Positions 18,134-26,675 of a DNA stretch of 64,000 nt are shown here, piece after piece (the first letter of the stretch is position 1; the number at the start of each line of letters is the position of its first letter). Both the position numbers and the translations under genes were made by a program. This DNA is from Acetivibrio cellulolyticus CD2 (GTDB lineage: Bacteria > Bacillota > Clostridia > Acetivibrionales > Acetivibrionaceae). Location: positions 2,127,020 through 2,191,019 of the forward strand of contig NZ_JH556653.1 in NCBI RefSeq assembly GCF_000179595.2. Reading direction: 5' to 3'. Under the pieces are notes generated by a model. It was not told the DNA's origin and did not search any database. It worked only from the letters and a program-made list of their open reading frames with translations.

Positions 18134-18925
18134 CTATACCTCAATTACTTCTCCAACACGGTCACGCAAAGCCACCGAAAGCATTATGTCTTTGCTCGGG
18201 CAAATATCATTTTCGCCAAGTACATTGCAAACTGTTTGATATGCAAGCTCCGGGAAATTATTTTCACGGCTCAAATGGCCCAATAAGAACTTCTTTGTAC
18301 CATTCTTAGCCAGGTATGCCACTACTTTTCCCGCCATTTCATTTGATAAATGCCCACTATCCCCCAAAATTCTCTTTTTGAGAGGCCATGGGTAAGGCCC
18401 TACCTTTAACATTTCAACATCATGATTTGACTCAATTAGCAAAAGATCGCTACCCATTAAATAGCTCAGAAGCTTATTTGTCATATGCCCGATATCTGTA
18501 GCAGTAGTAATCTTCTTATTATTCAAAAAAAAGTTAAATCCTACAGGATCACTTGCATCATGAGGAATTGGAAATGCTTTAACAAATATATTGCCTATTT
18601 CAAACTCCTCACAGTTATCAAAACAAACTTTATTTTTTATATTTACAGGCCCAATTTCCTGCTCCATAGCATTCCATGTATTTTCATTTGCATAAATGGG
18701 AATATCAAACTTACGGGAAAGTATTCCCGCTCCTCTTATGTGATCACTGTGTTCATGGGAAACTAAAACAGCGCTTATTTCCGAAGGATTTTCTCCTATG
18801 GTAACAAGCGCTTCTATAATTCTCTTACCGCTCAAACCGGAATCAACCAATATTTTAGTTTTCCCGTCTGATACAAAAAGACAGTTTCCACTACTTCCAC
18901 TATATAAACTACAGAACTTCATCAT
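18134..18925 (-). CDS. walJ: Metallo-beta-lactamase-fold hydrolase WalJ/YycJ
   Basis: A 263-residue MBL-fold protein with the dinuclear metal motif SHEHSDH (His57, His59, Asp61, His62), a TDIGH segment and a late GHLSRENN. The start SLYSGSSGNCLFV is diagnostic of YycJ/WalJ. WalJ is reported to be a 5'-3' DNA exonuclease linked to cell-wall and replication control. It lies between murA and rlmH in the wal cluster. The first two codons are both Met, so the start may be three bases later. Confidence 0.93.
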   Translation of the reverse strand: MMKFCSLYSGSSGNCLFVSDGKTKILVDSGLSGKRIIEALVTIGENPSEISAVLVSHEHSDHIRGAGILSRKFDIPIYANENTWNAMEQEIGPVNIKNKVCFDNCEEFEIGNIFVKAFPIPHDASDPVGFNFFLNNKKITTATDIGHMTNKLLSYLMGSDLLLIESNHDVEMLKVGPYPWPLKKRILGDSGHLSNEMAGKVVAYLAKNGTKKFLLGHLSRENNFPELAYQTVCNVLGENDICPSKDIMLSVALRDRVGEVIEV

Positions 18926-19036
18926 TTGTTATCTCCTGACTAATTTATGAAGCCATTAGGGCTCGTAGAATATAAACATACCTTATTTTCTAGAAAAAGT
19001 CCATGAAAAAGTGGTATGTAAATACTTCCTTCCTCC

Positions 19037-20296
19037 TTATTTTGTCGCTCTGACAATATCAGCACCAAGACTTCTAAGCTTATCTTCAATACACTCATAA
19101 CCTCTATCTATGTAGTTTATATTATATACTTCAGTTTCACCTTCCGCAACCAGCCCCGCAATAATCATTGCTGCTCCCGCCCTCAAATCAGTGGCTTTAA
19201 CGGGTGCCCCGGAAAGTTTTGGTTTTCCATCGAATACAGCCATTCTTCCCTCTACTTTTATTTGTGCCCCCATACGCTTTAGTTCATCTACATACTGAAA
19301 CCTGGAATCCCAAATTCCTTCAGTAATTGTGCTGGTTCCATCTGACAAACAAAGAAGCACAGATGCAGGTGGGTGCAAATCGGTAGGAAACCCCGGATAT
19401 GGGAGAGTCTTAATATTTGCTTTAAGTATTTTTTCTGTTCCTATAACTCTAATCCAATCCCCGTCTTCTTCTACTTTAGCACCCATTTCAATGAGTTTTG
19501 CGCTAAGTGATTCTAAATGTTTAGGAATTATATTCCTGATAGTCACATCACCTTTTGTTGCAGCAGCAGCAATCATAAAAGTCCCCGCCTCAATCTGGTC
19601 AGGAATCACAGAATGAGTAGCTCCTCCTGAAAGTGTAGTAACTCCCTTTATTTTTATAACATCAGTACCTGCTCCTTTTATATTTGCTCCCATTGCATTA
19701 AGAAAGTTCGCTACATCAACAACATGCGGCTCTTTCGCAGCATTTTCAATTATAGTTGTACCTTCAGCCTTAACCGCTGCAATCATAATATTTATTGTGG
19801 CTCCCACACTTACAACATCCATAAAAATCTGGCTGCCTATAAGCCTTTCTGCCTCAAGCTTTATTACTCCATGATCTATTTCAACTTTTGCTCCCAACTT
19901 CTCAAAACCTTTTATATGCTGATCTACCGGCCTAAAACCAAAATCACAGCCACCAGGGAAAGCAACCTCGGCTTTCTTAAACCTTCCAAGTAACGCACCC
20001 AACAAATAATAAGATGCTCTAAGACTCTTTATCATATCATATGTAGCAGTACTAGATCTAACGTACTGAGAATTTATCATCATACTGTCTTTATTGTCAA
20101 ATTCAACATCACAGCCCAACTCTTTTAAAATATCTATTAAAATTCTGACATCACTTATCTCAGGAATATTTTCAATTTTACAGGGTCCATCTACCAATAA
20201 AGCAGCAGGTATAATAGCCACTACAGAATTCTTGGCTCCGCTTATATTTACTTCCCCCATAAGCGGCCTACCGCCCCTAATAACAAACTTCTCCAA
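19037..20296 (-). CDS. murA: UDP-N-acetylglucosamine 1-carboxyvinyltransferase MurA
   Basis: First committed step of peptidoglycan synthesis: transfers enolpyruvate from PEP to UDP-GlcNAc. Visible are GAKNS with the substrate-binding Lys-Asn, the active-site loop [12 protein letters not shown] with the reactive cysteine, and repeated inside-out barrel units. The usual loop residues after the cysteine are changed (DFGF for AIGS or TIGA), as in some MurA2 paralogues. I chose the TTG at 20296 (MEKFVIRGG) because GGGGG lies 7 bases upstream and the product then begins as the family does. A GTG at 20311 adds five residues but lacks an RBS. It is placed inside the wal operon between walI and walJ. 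Confidence 0.93.
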   Translation of the reverse strand: MEKFVIRGGRPLMGEVNISGAKNSVVAIIPAALLVDGPCKIENIPEISDVRILIDILKELGCDVEFDNKDSMMINSQYVRSSTATYDMIKSLRASYYLLGALLGRFKKAEVAFPGGCDFGFRPVDQHIKGFEKLGAKVEIDHGVIKLEAERLIGSQIFMDVVSVGATINIMIAAVKAEGTTIIENAAKEPHVVDVANFLNAMGANIKGAGTDVIKIKGVTTLSGGATHSVIPDQIEAGTFMIAAAATKGDVTIRNIIPKHLESLSAKLIEMGAKVEEDGDWIRVIGTEKILKANIKTLPYPGFPTDLHPPASVLLCLSDGTSTITEGIWDSRFQYVDELKRMGAQIKVEGRMAVFDGKPKLSGAPVKATDLRAGAAMIIAGLVAEGETEVYNINYIDRGYECIEDKLRSLGADIVRATK

Positions 20297-20401
20297 AAAC
20301 AACGCCCCCACTCATTTTCTTTTAACCGGCAAAACATTCCATATTAATTATATTACTATATCGCAATAAGTTACACTTCTAAAATTCATTGATTAGCTTA
20401 T

Positions 20402-21253
20402 TTATTTAACGTTTAATTTTACTTCCTCACCATTATAAACTTTAAAGTATCTTTCCTCTATTTTTTCATCTTTCTGGAGTATTACCCTCCATACAGGCAG
20501 ATCATCCAATACTTTAGTGTCTTTTCCTATGTTTTGCTCGCCAAATCCTATATTAATTTCCTTAATAACCATACCGCTATTATTTATAAGATTTTTTATA
20601 AGTATTTGGTAAGCAGGCATTATTTTTTGACCTTTAGTAATTTCATCTACATTTTTATTATTATATTTTAAATAAGTAATTCCATCTTTAGCTATAATTA
20701 TATCTACATAATTGCTATACAGCCAAAACCCATCCTTTTTTTCCCTGAAAACATATCTCCTTTTACTGTCTGGCAGATCTTCCATACTATCAAAGTAGAA
20801 GTTTTCAAATGGGACATTTAACCTTTTAAATAGATTTACAAGATAGTTCTGAACCCTTTTGGAGTCTGCAAAATCAATTGTTTCCTGAGGGTTACTATTA
20901 CTATACACAAACGTATTTACCTTACTAATTAGTAACTTTCTATTACCACAATCCGCTACTGTGCTTTCATTAGAGTTTCGTTCAGTATATTTTTCGTCTC
21001 CGAAAAAGCCCTTTATGATCAAATCTTTATCCAACAATGTGTTAGAGCTGATCAATGTACCTATTTGTTTATTATATACGGGAATATCACATTTTACAAT
21101 AATACCTCTATCTTCAAGCACTTTATAAGTGTTCTTTATAGCTTCATCAGATACATTATCCGAGTTAAAGGAACTAATCATCATAATAGAAAGAAAAAGA
21201 TTTAAAAGAACAAATATAAAAATAAGAATACTTTTTGCCCTCGCCCAATCCAT
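20402..21253 (-). CDS. walI: WalI/YycI-type regulator of the WalK sensor
   Basis: A 283-residue membrane-anchored extracellular protein. One N-terminal membrane helix (about 7-29) with the typical MDWARAKSILIFIF start is followed by a beta-rich YycI domain. In Bacillus WalI and WalH form a complex in the membrane that restrains WalK. It lies two bases after the YycH-type gene. The family call rests on layout, start and gene order. Confidence 0.88.
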   Translation of the reverse strand: MDWARAKSILIFIFVLLNLFLSIMMISSFNSDNVSDEAIKNTYKVLEDRGIIVKCDIPVYNKQIGTLISSNTLLDKDLIIKGFFGDEKYTERNSNESTVADCGNRKLLISKVNTFVYSNSNPQETIDFADSKRVQNYLVNLFKRLNVPFENFYFDSMEDLPDSKRRYVFREKKDGFWLYSNYVDIIIAKDGITYLKYNNKNVDEITKGQKIMPAYQILIKNLINNSGMVIKEINIGFGEQNIGKDTKVLDDLPVWRVILQKDEKIEERYFKVYNGEEVKLNVK

Positions 21254-21255
21254 AA

Positions 21256-22737
21256 TCAGTCCCCTTTTTTCTCTTTCATTTCAACTACATAGTGCTTATC
21301 ATCTATCGTTTCTATCACCCAGACAGGTTTTAAATGTTCACTTTCCGTACTGCACTTTGCATCATATGATATGCTTACATCTTTTACAGAAAAATTTTCA
21401 AAATTTAAATAATCATACTTTTTAAAAACATCATCAAGAAGATCATAGGGGTAAGTTCTTATTTTCAGGCTATTGCTACCAAACGAAAACTCTTTCATAA
21501 TCCAATAGCAGCTCAGTACTTTTTTCTTATTAGCATTGATAGTTATTGCGTTATTTACGAAACTTTCCTTTCCCGTATTCACAGGATAATTAAAAAAACA
21601 AACAGGCCTTTTATTAACTTTATAATCAAAGGTAAATGTATAATATCCATCTTCGTTATCCTTGACGCCTGACAGGTAAATATCTGCACCTTTCACAAAA
21701 TCTACTTTTCCGCCAATAAACTCAAGTACGTTTTCTAAAGCCTCTATCTCATTCCCTTTATCAGACTTGTCAAATTGATACAAATAACTATATTCCAATA
21801 GCCCATCCCTGTGAAGTTTATAAATTTTACTTGGGTTTCTAAACACAATAGAATTATCCATGTCAATCCCCCATGTAAGCCTTTCTTTGTCACTTCCCAG
21901 CACTTTTGTTGCAATATTTTCAAGGTCATTTTTCTTTGTAGGACCAAGATTCGTTATGTCTTGCGGCACCATACTTATTATATCGTCAAAATCTTCCCAA
22001 CTACTTCCTCGAGGAATCAAAGTATCAGGCTTTATAACATAAGGAGTTTTATTGATACCCATCAATTCGTTCATAACTATATAGTTATATGAATCATCGC
22101 CTTCACCAAGCGTTGTAAGCATATTATTATAATCATCTCTGCTCAACCCCTTTGGTCTAAGTGGCAAAACAAACTCATACGTCTTAATTCCGTCATAAAT
22201 ATATAATCCTATATTATTATTAGAATCTACTCTAGGGAGCACAGCCATTTTATATATTCCATCAAATTCATGGTTCGAAATCTTGTCTATCTTTAACAAT
22301 GATCCCAGAATATTTGTGCTGATCTTTGTTTTGAATTCATACACAAAACTCTTTTTTACAACCACTTCTCCCCAGTACTCTTCAGTGTACGTCTGCTTCT
22401 CAACAATATTTTTTTCTCCTAATAGGCTTGATATATAGTATCCTGCCTCATTCCAAAGTTTATCATAATACTCATGACTTTCATCAATAACATAATGAGC
22501 CTCATCGTACCCCTCAGTAGCGGTAATTCTATATGGCTTGACATAATCCCCTACATTAATACGAACTTTTTTTTCACCATTTGCAAAAATATTCCATAAA
22601 AAATTAGTAGGTAACCCTTCATTCTGATAACTCCAAAGGATACCTACCTGTATAAAACTCGTAATAACCAAAACTAACAATATATAAAATTTAAATCTTT
22701 CAACTTTAACCCGTCTCATCTGTTTAATTGCAGACAC
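21256..22737 (-). CDS. walH: WalH/YycH-type regulator of the WalK sensor
   Basis: A 493-residue protein with one N-terminal membrane helix (about 15-34) and a large extracellular region of YycH type; partner of WalI in controlling WalK. The GTG at 22737 is close to a GAAGG. An ATG six codons downstream (MRRVKVERFKF) is an alternative. It lies 4 bases after the gene for the unknown secreted protein and 2 bases before walI. Confidence 0.85.
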   Translation of the reverse strand: MSAIKQMRRVKVERFKFYILLVLVITSFIQVGILWSYQNEGLPTNFLWNIFANGEKKVRINVGDYVKPYRITATEGYDEAHYVIDESHEYYDKLWNEAGYYISSLLGEKNIVEKQTYTEEYWGEVVVKKSFVYEFKTKISTNILGSLLKIDKISNHEFDGIYKMAVLPRVDSNNNIGLYIYDGIKTYEFVLPLRPKGLSRDDYNNMLTTLGEGDDSYNYIVMNELMGINKTPYVIKPDTLIPRGSSWEDFDDIISMVPQDITNLGPTKKNDLENIATKVLGSDKERLTWGIDMDNSIVFRNPSKIYKLHRDGLLEYSYLYQFDKSDKGNEIEALENVLEFIGGKVDFVKGADIYLSGVKDNEDGYYTFTFDYKVNKRPVCFFNYPVNTGKESFVNNAITINANKKKVLSCYWIMKEFSFGSNSLKIRTYPYDLLDDVFKKYDYLNFENFSVKDVSISYDAKCSTESEHLKPVWVIETIDDKHYVVEMKEKKGD

Positions 22738-22741
22738 CTTC

Positions 22742-23287
22742 TTATTTATTAAATAAACCGTTTAGCATATCTGTAATTTTTAAGAATCCACCCTTTATAG
22801 CTTCTTTTATTCCACTATCAAGTACTGAAACTTTAAAACTGTTTATCTGAAGATTAGTTTTACTTACCAGTTTATCGGCCTCGTTCTTCTTATAAGCAAT
22901 AATTCTGACATCATTTGCACCTTTATTCGGAAGAATTACTTCTTTCATAAATATTCCCGATTCACCTATATCCCATATGTAATCTCCATCTGTATTAGCA
23001 AAAGGTTTGTACTTGTGAGTTGTATTGTCATAAATCAGAAGCATGACACTTATTTCTTCCTTTACAGAATTACCACAAACAACATACGATTTTTTGAAAG
23101 TAGATTCGTCACCTTCAGGACGAGTTATGGTAACTAAGAACTGATTAGTATCGCTAGTAGCCTTATCCGTTAAAATTGTATATTGCTTAAGCAATTTCTG
23201 GTTTTCAACGCCCTCGGCAAATGACGTAATACTAAAACTAACTATCAACAGAATCGTCATTAATATGTAAGTAATTTTCTTGTACAT
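22742..23287 (-). CDS. Secreted protein of unknown function inside the wal operon
   Basis: 181 residues from the ATG at 23287, which has a good GGTGG RBS 7 bases upstream. An upstream ATG at 23323 adds 12 residues without an RBS. A signal peptide (about 1-24, ending SITSFAEG) precedes a beta-rich domain of about 130 residues and a C-terminal amphipathic tail (IKEAIKGGFLKITDMLNGL). I do not recognise the family. It sits between walK and walH, where Bacillus has no gene. A WalR-type box and -10 lie just upstream, so it is probably part of the WalR regulon and may report wall state to the sensor. Confidence 0.75.
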   Translation of the reverse strand: MYKKITYILMTILLIVSFSITSFAEGVENQKLLKQYTILTDKATSDTNQFLVTITRPEGDESTFKKSYVVCGNSVKEEISVMLLIYDNTTHKYKPFANTDGDYIWDIGESGIFMKEVILPNKGANDVRIIAYKKNEADKLVSKTNLQINSFKVSVLDSGIKEAIKGGFLKITDMLNGLFNK

Positions 23288-23352
23288 TTTCCTACCACCT
23301 TTATTAGGATATATACTCTTCATATATATTATCCTGATTATCTTATATCTAC

Positions 23353-23385
23353 ATTATATATCATATATGTTACAAGATTGTTACA
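23353..23385 (-). promoter_or_regulatory. WalR-type box and -10 upstream of the unknown wal-operon gene
   Basis: On the minus strand the sequence is TGTAAC, five bases (AATCT), TGTAAC (23369-23385). This is an exact match to the published WalR consensus TGTWAH-N5-TGTWAH. Ten bases downstream is a TATAAT (23353-23358). That spacing fits a response regulator standing in for the -35. It would give an internal, WalR-dependent promoter for the genes after walK. Confidence 0.7.
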
Positions 23386-23391
23386 TGACAT

Positions 23392-25212
23392 TTAAGATTC
23401 AATTACATCTTCTTTAATGCCACTCTCATAGTGAATTGGCAATCTAACTATTACTTCAGTACCTTTGCCAAGTTGGCTTGAAATTGAAATGCTCCCCTTA
23501 TGAGCTTCAATTATCTCCTTGGCTATGGAAAGACCAAGCCCGGTCCCCCCCATTTCACGGGAACGAGCTTTATCAACCCTGTAGAACCTCTCGAAAACCC
23601 TCTTTATATCTTCTTCAGGAATTCCTATCCCTGAATCAACTACTTTTACATATGCATCACTATACATTTTTCCTATATATACTGTAATCTTGCCTTTATC
23701 AGGAGTATATTTTATTGCATTTGTAAGCACATTCAGCACTACTTGCTCAATTCTATCCTTATCCGCATAAACTTCTGGTTTATCTCCTATCGAAAAACAC
23801 TCAATTACTTGCCTCTTTTCTTTTGCGGACAATTCAATTTTTTCTACTGAGCTTCTAACAAGGCTCTCAAAACAAAACGGCTGCATATTCCACTGCATTT
23901 GCTCATTTTCAAGCCTTGAAAGCTGAAGCAGATCTTTAACCAACCTTGTCATCCTGTCAGCTTCAGAATTTATTACATTGAGAAATCTGTAAGCAGTCTC
24001 CTTATCTTCAAGAGCACCATCCATTAGTGTCTCAGAATAACTTTTAATTGAAGTCAACGGAGTTCTTAATTCATGAGAAACATTGGCAACAAATTCTCTT
24101 CTCATATTATCAAGTTTTTGCTGAACTGTATTGTCGTGCATAACTGCAATTATGCCTTCTGCTTTATTCTGATCGTTTGTTGACAAAGCAAAATAAACCC
24201 GAATATATTTGTTATCAAAACTAAGGCTTGCTTCCTTTGTACTGAATGTTTCAAGGTAAAGCATCTCTTCTATGGTAATGCCTAAATTATACATATTTGA
24301 AAACTTATTAAAATCCATATTAAATTCATTTACCCCCAGCATCAGCTTGGATGCTGGATTCGCATGAACGACTTCTCCATCTAGGTTAAAAGCAATTACA
24401 CCATCTGTCATATAGTTTAATATAGTCTCAATCTTATTCTTTTCTCTTGATATTTCATTTAAAGTCTTTTTTAACTCTTTCGCCATATAATTAAAAGTTT
24501 TTGTCAGTTTACCTATTTCATCATCCGATTTGACTTCCTCTACCTGCGTAAAATCACCTTCTGCAATATTTCTAGCTTTGTGCATAAGGTTAACTATCGG
24601 TACAGTAATTGTTTTTGATAGCATATATCCCAAAAGTAACGATAAAATAACGGCAATTAAAAATGCGTTCTGAATAATGCTGTTAAACTTATTTAATACT
24701 ACACCCCACCGGTCCTTATAATATCTGAAATATAAAATGCATTTCCCTTTTTCCCTGGCATAGTCAAAAAAAACCCTGTCATTACTATGAATAGCCTTTC
24801 CTACATTCCCATTTTTCCCTGCAAGAGCAGATAAAAAGTTTTTTGAGTTAAGAATATCGTCAGTAAATTTATCACTATCTTCTCCAAATAGATTGTCGCT
24901 TGAATACAAAACATTATTTGAATTTTTGTCAATTACAGTGTAAGTTACATAGTCCCACGCCATAAAGAGATTTGTTGCATTGTAATTATCTTTTAAGTCT
25001 ACAATTATTTCTTCTGCAGTAGGATTGTCTCCAATTCCCCAGTTCTCAAACCCATTATCTATTCTGCTTTTAAAATCCTCATAGTATGCAGATTCCATAA
25101 AATAGTTTAATGCAACACTCACTGTAGTCATTAAAGCAACTGTTACAAGTATAAATATAACAACAAGTCTCCATTGTAAACTTTTAAAAAACTGCGGATT
25201 CCTAAAAAACAT
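23392..25212 (-). CDS. walK: Sensor histidine kinase WalK
   Basis: A 606-residue membrane sensor kinase that phosphorylates WalR in response to cell-wall state. It has TM1 (about 17-37), an extracellular sensor (38-180), TM2 (about 181-200), HAMP (200-253) and a PAS domain (about 260-365). The HisKA domain has SHELRTPL with the phospho-accepting His380. The ATPase domain has NAIKYTP, DSGIGIP and GTGLGLSI. All catalytic motifs are intact. It is 47 bases downstream of walR. The extracellular part is typical in length for WalK/YycG. Confidence 0.92.
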   Translation of the reverse strand: MFFRNPQFFKSLQWRLVVIFILVTVALMTTVSVALNYFMESAYYEDFKSRIDNGFENWGIGDNPTAEEIIVDLKDNYNATNLFMAWDYVTYTVIDKNSNNVLYSSDNLFGEDSDKFTDDILNSKNFLSALAGKNGNVGKAIHSNDRVFFDYAREKGKCILYFRYYKDRWGVVLNKFNSIIQNAFLIAVILSLLLGYMLSKTITVPIVNLMHKARNIAEGDFTQVEEVKSDDEIGKLTKTFNYMAKELKKTLNEISREKNKIETILNYMTDGVIAFNLDGEVVHANPASKLMLGVNEFNMDFNKFSNMYNLGITIEEMLYLETFSTKEASLSFDNKYIRVYFALSTNDQNKAEGIIAVMHDNTVQQKLDNMRREFVANVSHELRTPLTSIKSYSETLMDGALEDKETAYRFLNVINSEADRMTRLVKDLLQLSRLENEQMQWNMQPFCFESLVRSSVEKIELSAKEKRQVIECFSIGDKPEVYADKDRIEQVVLNVLTNAIKYTPDKGKITVYIGKMYSDAYVKVVDSGIGIPEEDIKRVFERFYRVDKARSREMGGTGLGLSIAKEIIEAHKGSISISSQLGKGTEVIVRLPIHYESGIKEDVIES

Positions 25213-25259
25213 ATCAGCCCTCGCAAAACTTTATGGTAATAAAAATATTTTATGCCGAT

Positions 25260-25955
25260 TTAGCCAACCCTGTTGAAATAGTATCCAACCCCTCTTTTTG
25301 TCATAATATAACTGGGATTACTGGGATCGTTCTCTACCTTCTCCCTAAGTCTTCTAACTGTGACATCTACAGTACGAACATCGCCATAATACTCATAGCC
25401 CCAAACCTTTTCAAGCAAGCTTTCCCTTGAAAATATCTGACCCTGCTGAAGGGCTAAAAATTTTACAAGTTCAAACTCTCTTAATGTAAGCTCAAGAACC
25501 TTGTTGTCCCTCTTTACTTCGTAACGATCTATGTCAATCTCCAGGTCTCCACACTTTATGGCATTACATTCCTTAGATACAGTATTTTCAGATGAAACCC
25601 TTCTCAGGTTTGCTTTAACTCTGGCCATCAATTCTCTTGTACTGAAGGGTTTAGTAATATAATCGTCCGCCCCTAATTCAAGACCCAACACCTTGTCAAC
25701 TTCTTCCTCCTTGGCAGTTATCATGATTATAGGCGTAGAAATAGTCTGCCTCAACTTTCGGCATACCGTAAACCCATCCACCTTAGGAAGCATTATGTCG
25801 AGCAAAATAAGATCAGGCTTTTCTTTCAGGGCACACTCAATTGCCTGCTCCCCATCATTGGCTTCAATTGTCTGAAAGCCTTCTTTGACTAAATTAAATT
25901 TTAAAATATCAACTATGTTTTTCTCATCATCAACAATTAATATCTTTGCGTTCAC
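25260..25955 (-). CDS. walR: Response regulator WalR
   Basis: A 231-residue OmpR-type regulator of peptidoglycan turnover genes. The receiver domain has Asp9-Asp10, phospho-acceptor Asp53 (LLDIMLP) and the conserved Thr and Lys. The C-terminal winged helix has TLREFELVKFL and RRLREKVE. It starts at GTG with GGGGGG 6 bases upstream. It is the first gene of the wal operon. A decayed partial copy lies at 37547-37732. Confidence 0.94.
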   Translation of the reverse strand: MNAKILIVDDEKNIVDILKFNLVKEGFQTIEANDGEQAIECALKEKPDLILLDIMLPKVDGFTVCRKLRQTISTPIIMITAKEEEVDKVLGLELGADDYITKPFSTRELMARVKANLRRVSSENTVSKECNAIKCGDLEIDIDRYEVKRDNKVLELTLREFELVKFLALQQGQIFSRESLLEKVWGYEYYGDVRTVDVTVRRLREKVENDPSNPSYIMTKRGVGYYFNRVG

Positions 25956-26344
25956 AAAATACCCCCCTCAAATATGAAAGTTATATTGTAACATTGTAAC
26001 GTCTACGCAATTGCGTAGTAATCTTACTGCTTTCAAAACATTAAAGTATTGTTAAATGGCTTTAATTATTACATAAGTTGCGCATTACCAGCATAATTCA
26101 AACGTACAACTTATATAATTATAACATTTATATTACAAAATTGAACATATATTTTAAGACAATCCAGCCAAATTATTGAATTAATTATTGCCCATAACCT
26201 ATTTTTTGAAAATATTATGTATTATGTTGATTTAATCCCAAAATGTGTTATAATATAAAAAAGAAGTTGTCCTACTTTCTCTACATTTATTTCTGCATAA
26301 GCTTTCTTGCATTTCACAATTATTGTTCAGGGGGGCTGCAAACA
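25956..26344. promoter_or_regulatory. Intergenic region upstream of walR, with TGTAAC repeats and a 16-base palindrome
   Basis: 389 bases between divergent genes. Two TGTAAC units 2 bases apart (about 25988-26001) adjoin a perfect palindrome CTACGCAATTGCGTAG (26003-26018). TGTAAC is the WalR half-site, but the 2-base gap differs from the standard 5, so autoregulation is only possible. The right half is AT-rich and ends in GGGGGG, the RBS of the Spo0E-like gene. A longer frame starting at 26243 runs through here, but it lacks an RBS and is not considered real. Confidence 0.45.
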
Positions 26345-26560
26345 ATGTCAAACGAATTAATGTATTATGTTATTACTGGAATGCACCTCAAGTTAAACAG
26401 ACTAATTGAAATCAAGAGTTTTGATCTTTTAGACGAAGAAGTTCAACATTATAGCAGGAGATTAGATAAAGTTTTAGATCATTATAATAAATTTAGTCAA
26501 AAAGGTAAGCAGTTTAATCCATGTTATCTTGATAAATCTTTAAAGTGCGCATCTTTATAG
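26345..26560 (+). CDS. Spo0E-like aspartyl-phosphate phosphatase
   Basis: 71 residues from the ATG at 26345, which follows GGGGGG by 9 bases. The family's helical hairpin is visible: LKLNRLIEIK, then SFDLLDEEVQHYSRRLDKVLDHY, with the S-x-x-LD and final Tyr typical of Spo0E. These small proteins dephosphorylate Spo0A~P and so delay sporulation. The gene stands alone with its own terminator, divergent from walR. Confidence 0.8.
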   Translation: MSNELMYYVITGMHLKLNRLIEIKSFDLLDEEVQHYSRRLDKVLDHYNKFSQKGKQFNPCYLDKSLKCASL

Positions 26561-26584
26561 CAGTCAAGCATAACAATATTTATA

Positions 26585-26606
26585 GGCGGTTAATAACCGC
26601 CTTTTT
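26585..26606 (+). terminator. Terminator of the Spo0E-like gene
   Basis: Stem GGCGGTTA / TAACCGCC followed directly by TTTTTAATT on the plus strand, 25 bases after the stop codon. Confidence 0.85.
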
Positions 26607-26646
26607 AATTGATAAATTCGCAAAGAAAATCACTTTAAACTTTAAC

Positions 26647-26668
26647 CGCGGAGGTAAATCCCTCCGCG
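26647..26668 (-). terminator. Hairpin downstream of the PglF-like gene
   Basis: GC-rich 8-base stem CGCGGAGG / CCTCCGCG with a 6-base loop, 7 bases beyond the stop of the gene at 26676. The T tract on the minus strand is poor, so it may act as a 3' stabiliser as much as a terminator. Confidence 0.6.
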
Positions 26669-26675
26669 ATTCTTA

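Noticed and set aside
26243-26344. Longer N-terminus for the Spo0E-like gene
   Set aside because: No RBS, and the extra residues are unlike Spo0E proteins; the ATG at 26345 has a GGGGGG RBS.
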